From: Planctomycetota bacterium
GTDB lineage: Bacteria > Planctomycetota > Phycisphaerae > UBA1845 > PWPN01
NCBI GenBank assembly: GCA_029550525.1
Contig: JAKPHF010000062.1
Location: 186,001-250,000, forward strand
DNA length: 64,000 bases
Reading direction: 5' to 3'
The notes beneath the pieces are model-generated. The model ran no database searches. It was not told where the DNA came from and saw nothing but the letters and a program-made list of their open reading frames with translations. The position numbers and the translations under genes are program-made. Shown in pieces: positions 36,461-46,083 of this stretch; position 1 is the stretch's first letter; each line of letters begins with the position of its first letter.

Positions 36461-36494
36461 AAAAGGGCCGCCGGAAGATGAGCTTCCGGCAGCC
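36461..36494 (-). terminator. Intrinsic terminator of the second prepilin gene
   Basis: On the minus strand GGCTGCCGGAAG pairs with CTTCCGGCGGCC (one G-T pair) around CTCAT, followed by CTTTTTGTTG. It is 37 bases past the stop codon. Confidence 0.85.
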
Positions 36495-36530
36495 ACCGTT
36501 TAGGTCACCCGTAGGTTCGCGAATCGAGCT

Positions 36531-37472
36531 TTACGGGTAGATAAAAGAGTCAGTCGAGCCGAGTGGAGCCAGTTTGCTGTTGGCGTCGGTGATTGGAGTA
36601 CCCTGGACGCGATCGCGGTACCCGTTGGCCATGGTCGTGGAGGTCCAGCGGGTGTAGATGTTGTCCTTGGCGGCACCGGCCAACGGCGTCATGACGAAAT
36701 CGACGTGAGCGTCAGCGTACATGACGTTCTGGCCTTCGCCCTCGCCTGCCCCGCCGTGGTTCGGCGAGTTCCACCTCTTCCAGTCATCCGGCGCGCTCGT
36801 GCTGCTCGGGATATCATTACTGAAGGCCGGCGGCTGGTCCTTCCTGCCTTCGAGCCACGCGCCGTACGGGCCCTTATCCGCCGCGAGAGCCATGTCCTGG
36901 TCTACGCTGGGGCTGGGCCGGCCGTTCTTGCCGAAAGGTACCTGATAGCCATAGCTGCACTGCTTGTAGCCTTCTTCAAACGAGTTCGGGACAGCGTCGG
37001 TATCGCTGTCGCCCCGACCAAAGTCCCAGTAGTCCTGCGGGTTGTCATCCGTATTCGGCTGATCTTCGCTGGACGGGCAGACGAACGACTTCGGCGAGGA
37101 GGCACCCGACCGAACCAGGTACCAGAAGGCACGCGTCGTCGAAACATTCAAGCTCTCCGAATTCGTCTCGCCCGCATCCGGTTGGTTCAGTACACCACGC
37201 TTGGCGCCGATCCGGTTGATGTACTGGACTGCAGTTACCCCCGAGTCAGAGGTAGTCTTGTGGGCCGGGATCGGCCATTCGTCGTTGTTGGCCACGGCGT
37301 ACGTCGAGAAGCCGGTGCCGGTGCCCTTCAGGTTGGCCGCGCACACCGTCCGCTTGGACAGCTCGCGTGCCCGGGCCAAGCTGGGCAGCAGGATCGAGAT
37401 CAGCAGGGCGATGATGGCCACCACCACCAGCAGCTCGATCAGCGTAAAGCCGCGATTCTTCCTTTGCCTCAT
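36531..37472 (-). CDS. Prepilin-type N-methylation domain protein
   Basis: 313 residues from the ATG at 37472 (GGGAGGTG upstream). Short basic leader MRQRKNRG, then [21 protein letters not shown], the class III signal with the +5 Glu needed for methylation and assembly. The globular part ends with [14 protein letters not shown], the H-X9-DG-type signature. Similar in kind to the protein at 17248 but not close in sequence. Such pseudopilins occur in dozens of copies in planctomycetes. It is flanked by a clean terminator and a long upstream region, so it is likely transcribed alone. Confidence 0.93.
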   Translation of the reverse strand: MRQRKNRGFTLIELLVVVAIIALLISILLPSLARARELSKRTVCAANLKGTGTGFSTYAVANNDEWPIPAHKTTSDSGVTAVQYINRIGAKRGVLNQPDAGETNSESLNVSTTRAFWYLVRSGASSPKSFVCPSSEDQPNTDDNPQDYWDFGRGDSDTDAVPNSFEEGYKQCSYGYQVPFGKNGRPSPSVDQDMALAADKGPYGAWLEGRKDQPPAFSNDIPSSTSAPDDWKRWNSPNHGGAGEGEGQNVMYADAHVDFVMTPLAGAAKDNIYTRWTSTTMANGYRDRVQGTPITDANSKLAPLGSTDSFIYP

Positions 37473-38187
37473 GATGACACCTCCCGTGCACTCAGGCACA
37501 TGCGCATCGGCCGTCACGTCGCGATAACCGCAGGATCGGGATTGAATAACAGGTATGAGGGCGATTCCTCGTCCGCCATTCACCGACCATGCCGGTCGCG
37601 GCCGTCCGGGCCGTGCATCCCGCCGCCGATCGAGGCAGTCACTCGACGACGGAAAGCCTAACCTCAACTCGCACCGGCGACACTCGCCGGCCGAGTTACC
37701 TAATCCGAATTACCACGCACGACTCTCCCGCGCAGCTACAACTGCGAAGGACGAGTTTGCCGCAATCGGAAACGCCACCGACAAACCTCTGCCTTCCCAC
37801 GGAAGGCACTGCCATGATGAATGGAAATCGATGCTTTCACAAGCCGGCATGCCACCGACACGCGAAGGCATCCCTGAGTGGGTTACGGACGGATCGAGGA
37901 ACACACTAGAGAATCAATCAGATAATGGCGGATGACAATCGTCATCGAGACACATAACGAGACCTCGTATATATAAATCGTATCAATCGCTCGCCCGCCG
38001 ATCGGTCTCGTCACTATACCGGCGTGCGAGCCTCCGTAACCTCTACACAATTTAACCTCGTCTCGCGCGACCTGTCAACACTTTTTCCGGGCACTTGCGG
38101 GTGTTCTCGGTCCGATTGCCTGAGCATCCGCTTCCGACAAGGTCCGGAAAAATGTCTCCTCCCGCGCTCGCCAGGCGGACATTCGCC
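37473..38187. other. Long intergenic stretch without a recognisable gene
   Basis: 715 bases between divergently read genes. Open frames here lack start sites and family features. An AT-rich patch (about 37965-37985, TATATATAAA) and a small hairpin (TGCCTTCC-CAC-GGAAGGCA near 37791) are the only structures seen. It probably holds the promoter and leader of the prepilin gene. Confidence 0.5.
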
Positions 38188-38215
38188 TTGACCTCGCCCG
38201 AATGCGGGTTATATT
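38188..38215 (+). promoter_or_regulatory. Sigma-70-type promoter of the PilZ gene
   Basis: -35 TTGACC (38188-38193), 16-base spacer, -10 TATATT (38210-38215): five of six matches in each hexamer. Transcription would start near 38222, leaving a leader of about 140 bases that contains a direct repeat (AGCCGGCGCGTCACA and AGCCGGCGTCACA). Confidence 0.6.
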
Positions 38216-38364
38216 TAAACTGAAATTGACCCATAACTCCAGATGAGCCGGCGCGTCACATCAGCCGGCGTCACAGACGTTCGACCATTCGGACGCCATC
38301 GGCGTTAAATCGATTAAACACATAAGGGCAGTCCATCCCAGGAGCTGCGATCAGGAGTCTCGGA

Positions 38365-38826
38365 ATGGGTCGAATACAAACCGAAGGGTGGCCCGTTCAT
38401 TCCGCCGTCCCCGGTGCGGCCATGACAGCAACCACTCGTATTTCCCCATCGACCGTCAGCGAAACTTTCACTGCCCGTCAGACCGTACGGCGCCCGCTTC
38501 GCTGCAAGCTGGTCCTCGTGAATGACGTAATGTCGGCTCCCGTTCATGCGGGTGTCATTCCGGGTGAGTGCCTCAACGTCTCCGACGGCGGCCTCTACGC
38601 CGTAGTACCGCTCGGTTGCGGCGTCAGGGTCGGCCGCCGATACACCTGCCGGCTCTTCATACCTGAGCGAGGCCCCGAACCCGGCCCGGTTCAGACCGTC
38701 TCCCAACAAGGCATGGTGCTTCGGACGGAGCTACTGGCGGGCGGCGGGCGGGATGAGGACCGGCTGGGTGTCGCCATCAAGCTCATCGGTCATCGCAGCG
38801 GTGTGATGCCTCTCCCCACGACGTAG
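38365..38826 (+). CDS. PilZ-domain protein, probable c-di-GMP binder
   Basis: 153 residues from the ATG at 38365 (AGGAG seven bases upstream); an ATG at 38422 is possible. The two PilZ ligand motifs are present: R42-x-x-x-R46 (RRPLR) and N71-x-S73-x-x-G76 (NVSDGG). The rest fits a single PilZ barrel ending in GVAIKLIG. With both motifs intact it should bind cyclic di-GMP and act as an effector, for example on surface structures or secretion. No cyclase is nearby. It has its own promoter. Confidence 0.8.
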   Translation: MGRIQTEGWPVHSAVPGAAMTATTRISPSTVSETFTARQTVRRPLRCKLVLVNDVMSAPVHAGVIPGECLNVSDGGLYAVVPLGCGVRVGRRYTCRLFIPERGPEPGPVQTVSQQGMVLRTELLAGGGRDEDRLGVAIKLIGHRSGVMPLPTT

Positions 38827-38896
38827 CCGTTCGGGAAGCATCCGATATTCGGGCAACGAGTTTTCATCTGCGCACAGCCCCCGTCCGACCGCTCCG

Positions 38897-40348
38897 TTAC
38901 CGCGGCGGGCGGTAGACGTGCGTCGTGGTTCCGTAAGCCAGTTCGGCCGCCTCCCCGACGGTCTCCGAGAGCGTCGGATGCGAGTGGATGGTCAAGCCAA
39001 CATCCTCGGCCGTGGCCCCCATCTCGATGGCCAGCGTGCCTTCAGCGATCAGTTCGCCCGCCCCCACGCCCACGATCCCCACGCCCAGGATCCGCTTGGA
39101 ATGCGGGCTGACGATGATCTTGGTCAGGCCGTCGTTACGGCCGATGGCTGTAGCCCGGCCCGACGCCCCCCACGGGAACTTGCCGACCTGGATTTCGATC
39201 CCCTTCTCTTTTGCCTGCGTTTCGGTCAGGCCCGCCCAGGCCACTTCCGGATCCGTGAACACTACGCCCGGAATGGCCCGCACATCGAAGGCGGCCTTGT
39301 CGCCAGCGATGGCTTCGACAGCCACCTTCGCTTCCTTGGACGCCTTGTGAGCCAGCATCGGCTCGCCAGCCACGTCACCGATGGCGTAGATATGCTCGTC
39401 GGCGGTGCGAAGCTGCTCGTTCACCTCGATGAACCCGCGTGGCGGCAAGACGCGCACCTTCGTGTTCTCCAGACCAAGGTCCTGGCTGTTGGGCGTCCGC
39501 CCCACCGCGATGAGCACACGATCGAAGGTCTGCTCGGCGGCAGCTTTGCCTTCCCCCACGGCAGCGCCTTCGAACTGCACGGCCACGGCGCTACCCGTGT
39601 CAGTCATACCGCTGACCTTCGTGCCCAACAGAATCTGCTTGAACGTCGTCTCGAGCCGCTTCTGCAGCACGCGGACCAGATCGCGATCGGCGCCCGGCAA
39701 GAGACCGTCGGTCATCTCCACCACGCTGACCTGACTGCCCAACGCAGCGTATACCGTGCCCATCTCCAGGCCGATGTAGCCGCCGCCGATGACCAGCAGC
39801 GATCGCGGCACGTCGGGCAACTCGAGAGCCGCCGTCGAGTCCATGACCCGCGGGCTGTCCAACTGCAACGACGGGATCACCGCCGGCCGCGACCCCACGG
39901 CCAGAATGCACTTGTCGTACGTCAGGCGCCCGCGGTCGGCCGGCCCGCCCTTTTCGCTGCTCAACAGCAGCGTCTGCGAGTTCTCGAACCGGGCCCACGC
40001 CTGAATGATCTCCACGCCTCGTGCCTTGGCCAGCTGTCGCACGCCGCCCGCGTTCTTGCTGACGACGCTGTTCTTCCACTTGCGGACGGCATCGATGTCG
40101 ATCTTCGGCTCGCCGAACGACACGCCCCACTCGGCCGCTTCACGTGTCTCGGCAATCAGTCGGGCAATGTGTAGCAGCGCTTTGGAGGGAATGCACCCGC
40201 GGTTGAGGCACACGCCGCCGGGTTGCGGATCCGCATCGACGATCACCGTCTTGATGCCCCGGTCGGCGGCCGCAAACGCCGCGGCGTATCCGCCCGGCCC
40301 CGCACCAATGACGACCAACTCCGTTTTGCGCGTGTCATTCTGTGCCAT
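38897..40348 (-). CDS. lpdA: Dihydrolipoyl dehydrogenase (E3)
   Basis: 483 residues. FAD-binding GAGPGGYAAA at about 15-24, redox disulfide C47/C52 in GGVCLNRGCIPSKAL, NAD-binding GGGYIGLEMGTVYAALG, and the C-terminal His-Glu pair in IHSHPTLSETVGEAAE. It reoxidises the dihydrolipoyl arm of E2, giving NADH. Third gene of the pyruvate dehydrogenase operon after aceE and aceF. One detail: Arg follows Asn in the disulfide motif, where Val or more rarely Arg is usual. The 82-base gap before it carries weak heptamer repeats. SD AAGG. Confidence 0.95.
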   Translation of the reverse strand: MAQNDTRKTELVVIGAGPGGYAAAFAAADRGIKTVIVDADPQPGGVCLNRGCIPSKALLHIARLIAETREAAEWGVSFGEPKIDIDAVRKWKNSVVSKNAGGVRQLAKARGVEIIQAWARFENSQTLLLSSEKGGPADRGRLTYDKCILAVGSRPAVIPSLQLDSPRVMDSTAALELPDVPRSLLVIGGGYIGLEMGTVYAALGSQVSVVEMTDGLLPGADRDLVRVLQKRLETTFKQILLGTKVSGMTDTGSAVAVQFEGAAVGEGKAAAEQTFDRVLIAVGRTPNSQDLGLENTKVRVLPPRGFIEVNEQLRTADEHIYAIGDVAGEPMLAHKASKEAKVAVEAIAGDKAAFDVRAIPGVVFTDPEVAWAGLTETQAKEKGIEIQVGKFPWGASGRATAIGRNDGLTKIIVSPHSKRILGVGIVGVGAGELIAEGTLAIEMGATAEDVGLTIHSHPTLSETVGEAAELAYGTTTHVYRPPR

Positions 40349-40366
40349 GGTTAACCTTGTTTGTCC

Positions 40367-40423
40367 GTTGCCAGTGGTTCGTGGTCAGTTGTCGGCGTCG
40401 TGGTCTGCCGGTCTGTGGTGGAC
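40367..40423. repeat. Weak heptamer array between aceF and lpdA
   Basis: GTTGCCA, GTGGTTC, GTGGTCA, GTTGTCG in exact 7-bp steps (40367-40394), then looser G/T-rich units to about 40423. It ends eight bases before the aceF stop codon. Less regular than the other arrays. Confidence 0.55.
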
Positions 40424-40430
40424 CATTCGC

Positions 40431-41786
40431 CTACGCTTCCAGCAACAGCATCTCCGGGTCTTCGAGCAAACTCGCCAGCTTGCGAATGAATCGCGCTCCG
40501 TCGGCCCCGTTGATGATCCGGTGATCGTATGACAGGCACAGCGGCAAAATCAGCCGCGTGGCCAACTGCCCGTCGCGAACGACCGGCTGCTCCTTGTTGC
40601 GGGCCATGCCCAGAATCGCCACTTCGGGATAGTTCACGATGGGCGTGAAGGCCGTCCCGCCGATGCCGCCCAGGTTGGTCACGGTGAACGTGCCGCCGCG
40701 CATCTCGTCCCGGCTCACCTTGCGTTGCCGCGTTCGCTCGGCCAGTTCCGCCATCTCCGCCGCGATATCCAGGACACGCTTGCGATCCACGTCGCGAATG
40801 ACCGGCACCATCAATCCGGCCGGCGTATCCACTGCCACGCCAATGTGATAGTACCGCTTGTAGATCAGTTCGCCGCTGCGCGGATCGTACGAGGCGTTGA
40901 AAATCGGGAACTCCTTCAGCGCCGCCGCAGCAGCCTTGACCACGAACGCCGTCACGGTCAGTTTTACGCCGCCTTCGCCGGCCTTGCTACGGTGCCGCTT
41001 GCGCAACGCCTCCAACGCGGTGATATCCACTTCTTCGAACTGCGTGACGTGCGGGCCGACCCAACTGGCCAGCAGATTCTCCGCCGTCTTGCGCTGCAGG
41101 CTCGACAAGGCCACTCGCTCGACGGCCCCCCACTGAGCGAAGTCGGGCAACGGCGGAAGTGCCACGGCACCACCTGCCACCGGCGCGCCGCCGGTCATAC
41201 GCTGCTTGACGAACTCCTTGACGTCCTCTTCCGTGATGCGCACGCCCGGCTTGAGCGCCGCCACCTCATGCAGTTCGACGCCCAGCTCGCGGGCCAGTCG
41301 CCGCGTCCCGGGGCCCGCCGGCACCATCTCGCCTTCACTCGCCGGACGAGGCGCCGGTTCCGCCGCCTTGGCCGGTTCACGCTTCGCCGGCGGCGGTGGC
41401 GGCGGTTGCACGGTGGCCGGCATTCGCGACTCCGGCGTCACCGGCTGCTTGGCCTCCGCCACTGTCGGCTTGGCCTTCGGTTCCGGCGCTGCCGGTTTGG
41501 CGGCCTCCTGGGCTTGCGGCGCCTTGGCTTCCGCCGGCGCTGCCGCTCCGTTGTCCTCTACCGTCAACAACGTCTGGCCGACTTTGACCTTGTCGCCCTT
41601 CTTCACGTGCAGCTTGGCGATGCGCCCGCCGAACGGGCAAGGCACCTCGACCACTGCCTTGTCCGTCTCGATCTCCAGGACCGGCTGCTCGGGCTGAACT
41701 GTATCGCCCTCGGCCACCAGCACCTGGACCACATCGCCATACGCCACGCCTTCGCCGAGATCGGGAAGCTTGAATTCCTGCGCCAC
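40431..41786 (-). CDS. aceF: Pyruvate dehydrogenase dihydrolipoyl acetyltransferase (E2)
   Basis: 451 residues from a GTG at 41786 (AAAGGGA upstream), 12 bases after the aceE stop. One lipoyl domain (1-80) with the lipoylated Lys in ETDKAVVEVP, an Ala/Pro/Glu-rich linker, the peripheral subunit-binding domain (about 158-195, TRRLARELGVELHEVAALKP), and the catalytic domain ending with SYDHRIINGADGARF, whose H-x-x-x-D-G is the acetyltransferase motif. It transfers the acetyl group from E1 to CoA. Only one lipoyl domain, fewer than the three in E. coli. Confidence 0.95.
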   Translation of the reverse strand: MAQEFKLPDLGEGVAYGDVVQVLVAEGDTVQPEQPVLEIETDKAVVEVPCPFGGRIAKLHVKKGDKVKVGQTLLTVEDNGAAAPAEAKAPQAQEAAKPAAPEPKAKPTVAEAKQPVTPESRMPATVQPPPPPPAKREPAKAAEPAPRPASEGEMVPAGPGTRRLARELGVELHEVAALKPGVRITEEDVKEFVKQRMTGGAPVAGGAVALPPLPDFAQWGAVERVALSSLQRKTAENLLASWVGPHVTQFEEVDITALEALRKRHRSKAGEGGVKLTVTAFVVKAAAAALKEFPIFNASYDPRSGELIYKRYYHIGVAVDTPAGLMVPVIRDVDRKRVLDIAAEMAELAERTRQRKVSRDEMRGGTFTVTNLGGIGGTAFTPIVNYPEVAILGMARNKEQPVVRDGQLATRLILPLCLSYDHRIINGADGARFIRKLASLLEDPEMLLLEA

Positions 41787-41798
41787 CGTTGTTCCCTT

Positions 41799-44480
41799 TC
41801 ACGCATCCATCGGATCGATCGCGGCCGGATGGAGCCCCAGGTCCCGGATCGCCCGCTGAACTTCCCCAAACTCCAACTCACCCCGCCGAGCCAGAGCCGT
41901 CAACGCCGCCACAACCACATGTTCGGCATCCACCTCGAAGTGCCGCCGCAATGCTTGGCGAGTCTCGCTCCGCCCGAACCCGTCGGTCCCCAACGTGATC
42001 AACCCGCCCGGAACCCACTTGGCGATCTGGTCGGGCACCGCCTTCATGTAATCCGAGGACGCGACGAACGGACCCGATACGTTCTCGAGCACCTGCTCCA
42101 GATAGCTCTTGCGCGGCGGCTCGCCCGGATGAAGCATGTTCCACCGCTCGACCTGCAGGCAGTCTCGCCGCAACTCGTTGTAACTGGTCGCGCTCCAGAC
42201 GTCGGCGGCGATACCGTATTTCTCGGCCAGAATGTCGGCCGCCCGCAGAACCTCCCGCAAAATGGTCCCGCTGCCCAGCAACTGCACTTGCCGGCCCTTG
42301 CGGCCTTCGATGGGTGAGGCCCGGAACTTGTAGAGCCCCTTCAGGATGCCCTCTTCCACTCCCTGCGGCATGGGCGGCTGCGGGTAGTTCTCGTTGTAGA
42401 TGGTCAGGTAATAGAAGCCCGTGTTCTGCTCCTCGAACATGTACCGGAGCCCGTCGCGAATGATCACCGCCAGCTCAAAAGCGAAGGCCGGGTCATACGC
42501 GCGAACGGTCGGATAGGCCGAGGCAAGCAAGTGACTGTGGCCGTCCTCGTGCTGCAGACCTTCGCCGTTGATGGTCGTGCGGCCGGCCGTGCCACCCATC
42601 ATGAAGCCCCGTGTCCTCATCTCGGCGGCGGCCCAGATCAGGTCGCCGATCCGCTGGAACCCGAACATCGAGTAGTAGATGAAAAACGGAATCATGTTGA
42701 TGCCGTGCGTCGCGTAGGCCGTGCCCGCCGCGATGAACGACGCCATCGAACCTGCCTCGGTGATACCCTCTTCGAGGATCTGACCGTCCTTGCTCTCGCG
42801 ATAATACAAGAGCGTGTCGCGGTCCACCGGCTCGTACAACTGCCCCTTGCTCGAGTAGATGCCGGCCTGGCGAAACAGCGGCTCGAGCCCGAACGTGCGG
42901 GCCTCGTCCGGAATGATGGGCACGATGTACTTGCCAATGTCCTTGTCCTTGATGAGCTTGGCGAACAGCCGAGCAAACGCCATCATCGTCGAAGCTTCGC
43001 GCTCGCCCGTGCCCTCGTGGAATTCGGCGAACAGTTGGACGTCCGGCGTCTTGTGCGGAGGGGCGTTGGCGATGCGCTTGGGCACAAACCCGCCCAGGCT
43101 CTCGCGTCGCTTGCGCAGATACTGGATCTCCGGACTGTCGTCCGGCGGTTTGTAGAACGGAGCCTGCGCCACCTCGCTGTCGGAGATGGGAATCCCGAAC
43201 CGCGAACGGAACTGGGCCAATTCGTACTCGTTGAGCTTTTTCTGCTGGTGGGTGATGTTCTTGCCTTCACCCGCTTCGCCCAGCCCATAGCCCTTGATGG
43301 TCTTGGCCAATATGACCGTGGGCGCGCCTTTGAATTCCACCGCCGCCTTGTAAGCCGCGTAGACTTTCTCCGGATCGTGCCCGCCCCGCCGCATCTTCTG
43401 CAACTGTTCGTCGGAGAGGTCCTCGACCATCTTGGCCAGTTCGGGATACTTGCCGAAGAAGTGCTCGCGAATGTACGCGCCGCTGGAGACGGAGTACTTC
43501 TGCGAGTCCCCATCGACGATCTCTTCCATGCGGCGGACGAGCCAGCCGTCCTTGTCCTTGGCCAGCAGAGGATCCCAATCATCACCCCAGATGACCTTGA
43601 TGACGTTCCAGCCGGCGCCTCTGAACGCCGCTTCGAGCTCCTGGATGATCTTGCCGTTGCCGCGAACCGGGCCGTCCAGCCGCTGGAGGTTGCAGTTGAT
43701 CACCCAGGTGAGATTGTCGAGCTGCTCGCGCGAAGCCAGCGTGATGGCGCCGAGCGTTTCCGGCTCGTCCACCTCGCCGTCGCCCAGGAACGCCCACACG
43801 CGGCAATTGCTCGTATCGAGCAGTCCGCGATGCTGCAGGTAGCGGTTGAACCGCGCCTGATAGATGCTCATGATAGGCCCGAGCCCCATCGATACGGTGG
43901 GAAACTCCCAGAAGTCGGGCATCAGCCAGGGATGGGGATACGACGAGAGGCCGCCCTCCGGCTTGAGCTCGCGCCGAAAATTCTGGAGCTGCTGCTCGGT
44001 AATGCGCCCTTCAAGAAACGCCCGGGCGTAAATACCCGGCGATGCGTGCCCCTGGAAATAAATCTGGTCGCCGCAGCCGCCGTTGTCGCGCCCCTTGAAG
44101 AAGTGGTTGAACGCCACTTCGTACAGGTTGGCTGCCGACGCGTACGTCGAGATGTGACCACCGATGCCGGGCGACTCCCGATTAGCCCGCACGACCATGG
44201 CCATCGCATTCCAACGGATAATGCTCTTGATCCGCCGCTCAATCTCGCGGTCGCCCGGATAAATCGGCTGCTGATCGGCGGGGATGGTGTTAATGTATGG
44301 CGTCGTAACGACATACGGAACATTCACGCCACGGCGACGCAATTCCGTCTGGAGTTCCTGGACGATTTCGAGGGCACGCTCGGGCCCTTGTGACTTGAGC
44401 ACGTAATCCAGTGACTCGAGCCACTCCTTCGTCTCTTCGTCCAGATGATTGGGCGCTACGTACGTTTCCGTATCCGCCAT
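41799..44480 (-). CDS. aceE: Pyruvate dehydrogenase E1, homodimeric type
   Basis: 893 residues from the ATG at 44480 (GAGG upstream), close to the 887 of E. coli AceE. The thiamine-pyrophosphate motif is GDGEVDEPETLGAITLASRE followed by INCNLQRLDGP. FFKGRDNGGCGDQIYFQGHASPG and VYNEN/YPQP-type segments are AceE-specific. It decarboxylates pyruvate and passes the acetyl unit to E2. First gene of aceE-aceF-lpdA. The promoter should be in 44481-44814. Confidence 0.96.
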   Translation of the reverse strand: MADTETYVAPNHLDEETKEWLESLDYVLKSQGPERALEIVQELQTELRRRGVNVPYVVTTPYINTIPADQQPIYPGDREIERRIKSIIRWNAMAMVVRANRESPGIGGHISTYASAANLYEVAFNHFFKGRDNGGCGDQIYFQGHASPGIYARAFLEGRITEQQLQNFRRELKPEGGLSSYPHPWLMPDFWEFPTVSMGLGPIMSIYQARFNRYLQHRGLLDTSNCRVWAFLGDGEVDEPETLGAITLASREQLDNLTWVINCNLQRLDGPVRGNGKIIQELEAAFRGAGWNVIKVIWGDDWDPLLAKDKDGWLVRRMEEIVDGDSQKYSVSSGAYIREHFFGKYPELAKMVEDLSDEQLQKMRRGGHDPEKVYAAYKAAVEFKGAPTVILAKTIKGYGLGEAGEGKNITHQQKKLNEYELAQFRSRFGIPISDSEVAQAPFYKPPDDSPEIQYLRKRRESLGGFVPKRIANAPPHKTPDVQLFAEFHEGTGEREASTMMAFARLFAKLIKDKDIGKYIVPIIPDEARTFGLEPLFRQAGIYSSKGQLYEPVDRDTLLYYRESKDGQILEEGITEAGSMASFIAAGTAYATHGINMIPFFIYYSMFGFQRIGDLIWAAAEMRTRGFMMGGTAGRTTINGEGLQHEDGHSHLLASAYPTVRAYDPAFAFELAVIIRDGLRYMFEEQNTGFYYLTIYNENYPQPPMPQGVEEGILKGLYKFRASPIEGRKGRQVQLLGSGTILREVLRAADILAEKYGIAADVWSATSYNELRRDCLQVERWNMLHPGEPPRKSYLEQVLENVSGPFVASSDYMKAVPDQIAKWVPGGLITLGTDGFGRSETRQALRRHFEVDAEHVVVAALTALARRGELEFGEVQRAIRDLGLHPAAIDPMDA

Positions 44481-44814
44481 GAGGACCCTCATCTCCTGAT
44501 ATATGTTGAAACAGTCGTGGAAACGACTCTGGCCGGTGCAGCGTGGGGGCAGTCGCCCGCGATGGAGGGAACTATCGCGCCGGCACTCTCGATCCATTCA
44601 CAAATGCTGCACGTCTTAGTCGTTTTTCTATTCTGCCGGGTCCGGCGAGGCCCGGCAAAACATCCAACACGCCCCATTTTAATGAGGAACACGCGTTTCG
44701 ACCAACGAAGACGCCGGATCCCGCGTGTGCCGACCGAATGACGGCCGTGCCGCAGCCCGTCGGGGGCCATCCGCACGCTTCACTGCCCCTTCGCACGGGC
44801 CCGAAAAACAAGCG
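44481..44814. other. Intergenic region upstream of aceE
   Basis: 334 bases. Contains a hairpin (TGCCGGG / CCCGGCA, near 44634-44658) and a moderately AT-rich patch (ATTAAAAT on the minus strand, near 44675-44685) that could be a promoter. No gene seen. Confidence 0.45.
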
Positions 44815-45864
44815 TCAGACCGCCACCTCCCGTTGCTGACGCTGCGACTCATAAACGCCCTCGAGAATCCGGACGACCTTCAGCGATTCCTCCGGCGGAA
44901 CGGGCGAGGGCTTGCCGTTCACCACCGCGTCGGCGAATTCCTCAATTACCGACCAGTGACCACACTCCAACTCGGGAAGCGGCTCCAGTGAAACGTCCAT
45001 CAAGCGGCGCTCCCGCGCCGTCGCCACGACGCCGCTGGGCCAGGAGACACCGGCTTTGCTGCCCAAAATCGTGCAGCTGATGGTCTCCTGCTCGGGAATG
45101 TGGGCCAGCCAGGAGGTCTCCAGCGACAGCGTCAGGTCCGACTCGAAACGGACCATGGCGCATGCGAAGTCCTCCACATCGAACGTGCCGCGATCCCACT
45201 CGCCCCAGCCCCCGGGAATGGCGTCGCTCTTGGCCAGAAAAGTGCCCATGTGCCCCGTCACTCGGACCGGCTCGGGAAAGTCGAGCAGGTGCAAGACCAC
45301 GTCGAGGCAGTGCACGCCCATGTCCATGCACACCCCTCCGCCCGATAATTCTTTGCGGACAAATCCTGGCGCACAGGGCAGCAGATTGCGCCTCAGGGCC
45401 CACGCCCGGGCGTAGTAGGGCTGTCCGAGGTTGCCCTCATCGATCCATCGCTTGATCGCCCGCGTGATACCGCGGTAGCGATGGTTTTTCATCACGCAAA
45501 CCAGCCGCCCCGCCGCCTTGCCGGCCGCGATGACGGCCTCGACCTCTGCCGGCGTGGTCGCCAGCGGCTTTTCGCACAACACGTGCTTGCCCGCCGCCAA
45601 CGCCGCGAGTGTGACCGGCCCATGAAGCCGGTTCGGCACGCAGACGTCCACCGCGTCGATGCCTTTCAGATCCAGCAGCCGGCGGTAATCCGTGAAGACC
45701 TGTGGGATCCCGTACCGGTCCGCCACCTCACGGACTCGCTCCTCGCGGACGTCGGCCGCGGCCACGTATTCGACGTTGCCCAGCCGTGCCCAGCCCGGCA
45801 GATGAAAGCGCGTCACCACGTCGCCTGTCCCGATGAATCCGATCCGCAGCGTGCGCGATTTCAT
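44815..45864 (-). CDS. Gfo/Idh/MocA family oxidoreductase, cytoplasmic
   Basis: 349 residues from the ATG at 45864 (AAGGAGAGG upstream). No signal peptide. NAD(P)-binding GFIGTGDVVTRFHLPGW at about 9-25 and the catalytic E98-K99-P100 (CEKPLATT). The C-terminal domain has GGVCMDMGVHCLDVVLHLL, the segment carrying the active-site Asp and His. Sugar or cyclitol dehydrogenase; substrate unknown. In contrast to the Gfo proteins at 34790 and 58858 it is not exported. Confidence 0.93.
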   Translation of the reverse strand: MKSRTLRIGFIGTGDVVTRFHLPGWARLGNVEYVAAADVREERVREVADRYGIPQVFTDYRRLLDLKGIDAVDVCVPNRLHGPVTLAALAAGKHVLCEKPLATTPAEVEAVIAAGKAAGRLVCVMKNHRYRGITRAIKRWIDEGNLGQPYYARAWALRRNLLPCAPGFVRKELSGGGVCMDMGVHCLDVVLHLLDFPEPVRVTGHMGTFLAKSDAIPGGWGEWDRGTFDVEDFACAMVRFESDLTLSLETSWLAHIPEQETISCTILGSKAGVSWPSGVVATARERRLMDVSLEPLPELECGHWSVIEEFADAVVNGKPSPVPPEESLKVVRILEGVYESQRQQREVAV

Positions 45865-46083
45865 CGAACGACCTCTCCTTGCGAAGGCGACCCCGCAAGC
45901 CGAGCCGCCCGCCGCCTGGGAATGAGGAACCTCGGGTGCCCAATTCCAAGCACCGCCGCCTCACCCAAGCTTAGACCGCAAGGAGAAGAAAACAGGATTG
46001 GCGGTGTGAGAGACCAGCGTGACGGAATCGCCGCTCACAGCGTCACGACACCGCCCGACATCGGTTCGGGTAAGGAAACGTCC

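Noticed and set aside
37555-37935. 126-codon open frame in the long gap
   Set aside because: No ribosome site, no family resemblance and composition like non-coding sequence.
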